Below, piece by piece: positions 4,644 through 5,156 of a stretch of DNA of 5,156 nucleotides (positions are counted from its first letter, which is position 1; the number at the start of each line of letters is the position of its first letter). The position numbers were made by a program, and so were the translations under genes. The stretch is from assembly GCA_027717595.1 (NCBI GenBank), contig JALLOF010000075.1, positions 1 to 5,156 on the forward strand, in the 5' to 3' direction. A model generated the notes under the pieces. The model was not told the origin of the DNA, searched no databases, and worked only from the letters and a program-made list of their open reading frames with translations. This DNA comes from Nitrospinae bacterium AH_259_B05_G02_I21. Its GTDB lineage: Bacteria; JADFOP01.

Positions 4644-5156
4644 TCACAGACCACGCCTCAGGCGGACGGCGTAAAAGCCGTCCGGCCCGCCCCGCTCCGG
4701 CAAGATACACAGGGCCCCTTCGCCGGTCACCCACCGATGGGCGGCCTCGGGAAGGTAGGGCTCGGGCGGCTCCACCGTCCAGCCCGCGCGGCCGGCCATC
4801 CACCGGGCCACGAGCTCGTCCGTCTCTTCCGGCTCGAAGGTGCAGACACTATAGAGGAGCACGCCGCGGTCGGCCACGCAAGGGGCCAGGGCCTCAAGCA
4901 ACGCTTCCTGCAATGTGGCGTGGCGCTCGATAATCTCGGGCCCCTTGAGCCACTTGCCCTCGGGATGGCGCCTGAGCACGCCGAATCCGGAGCAGGGGGC
5001 GTCCACGAGGACGAGTCGGACGGGCGTCCTCAGGGGTGGAGCAAGCCCGTCACCCACCACGGGAGAAATGGAGCGCAGGCCCGCCCGACGGCAATGGGCC
5101 ACGAGGCGCTGCATCCTAGCCTCGTTGCGGTCCATCGCCACCACGACGCCGTCGTC
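4644..5156 (-). CDS. rsmB: 16S rRNA (cytosine-C5) methyltransferase RsmB, C-terminal part
   Basis: The last 170 residues of an RsmB/NOL1-type methyltransferase; the gene's start lies beyond the right edge. RsmB makes m5C967 in 16S rRNA using S-adenosylmethionine. Both signature cysteines are visible: VDAPCSGFGVLRRHPEGKW (C55 of this part; the motif IV Cys that releases the product) and LLYSVCTFEPEET (C105; the motif VI nucleophile). An early MDRN segment (8-11) fits the acidic SAM-ribose strand, and GD at 35-36 fits the adenine-binding loop. The ending GPDGFYAVRLRR is typical of the family. YSVCTF replaces the commoner YSTCS/T, a mild change. Choice of RsmB over RsmF or other family members rests on the motifs and the rsmB-PASTA-rpe order; the N-terminal NusB-like domain that would prove it is outside the window. 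Confidence 0.9.
   Translation of the reverse strand, partial: DDGVVVAMDRNEARMQRLVAHCRRAGLRSISPVVGDGLAPPLRTPVRLVLVDAPCSGFGVLRRHPEGKWLKGPEIIERHATLQEALLEALAPCVADRGVLLYSVCTFEPEETDELVARWMAGRAGWTVEPPEPYLPEAAHRWVTGEGALCILPERGGPDGFYAVRLRRGL

Noticed and set aside
4214-4933. Plus-strand open frame opposite the PASTA gene and rsmB
   Set aside because: It spans the boundary of two real minus-strand genes and encodes a His/Arg/Pro-rich product with no motif.
1-5156. CRISPR array, tRNA, rRNA, transposase or integrase
   Set aside because: No regular spaced repeats, no cloverleaf-like or rRNA sequence, and no recombinase motif were seen on either strand.

Overview
The window is a compact, GC-rich (by eye about 62-66%) stretch of bacterial chromosome. 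It carries two neighbouring housekeeping clusters, both read on the minus strand, and one plus-strand accessory gene near the left edge. Gene content and order (rsmB - PASTA protein - rpe, then rpsP - khpA - rimM - trmD), GTG starts, near-consensus sigma70-type promoters and very strong Shine-Dalgarno (SD) sites suggest a GC-rich, probably uncultivated bacterium. Something near Desulfobacterota, Methylomirabilota or Tectomicrobia is plausible, but this placement is a guess from context.

Reading along the minus strand from the right edge: the C-terminal part of rsmB (16S rRNA m5C967 methyltransferase; its start lies outside the window) runs to 4644. Sixteen bases later comes a membrane-anchored protein with three PASTA domains and no kinase domain (4627-3680). 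Next is rpe (3609-2959) with its own promoter at 3644-3672, whose -35 box lies in the loop of an inverted repeat. Just after rpe a strong promoter (TTGACA-16-TAAAAT, 2945-2918) starts the ribosome-maturation operon: rpsP (S16), khpA (KH-domain RNA chaperone), rimM (30S maturation) and trmD (tRNA m1G37 methyltransferase). The rpsP leader is about 128 nt, holds a long stem-loop, and ends in a 13-nt SD identical to the full complement of the usual 16S tail. rplS, often the next gene after trmD, is not present here.

The left 846 bases are the accessory part. A plus-strand gene (242-760) encodes a 172-residue stand-alone M41 (FtsH-protease-type) metallopeptidase-like domain with HEAGH and a downstream Asp, but no AAA ATPase and no membrane segment. 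It converges on trmD. On its far side, at 111-153, lies a decayed second copy of the last ~14 codons of trmD (34 of 40 bases identical over the core), in the same orientation. It is joined directly to an 18-base stretch matching the end of khpA in 17 positions. So the peptidase gene sits between the real trmD tail and a broken duplicate of it, which suggests insertion at the trmD 3' end or decay of a local duplication. This is the most unusual structure in the window.

Functionally, most of the genes serve ribosome and tRNA maturation (rsmB, rpsP, khpA, rimM, trmD). rpe links to the pentose phosphate pathway, and the PASTA protein probably acts at the cell envelope.
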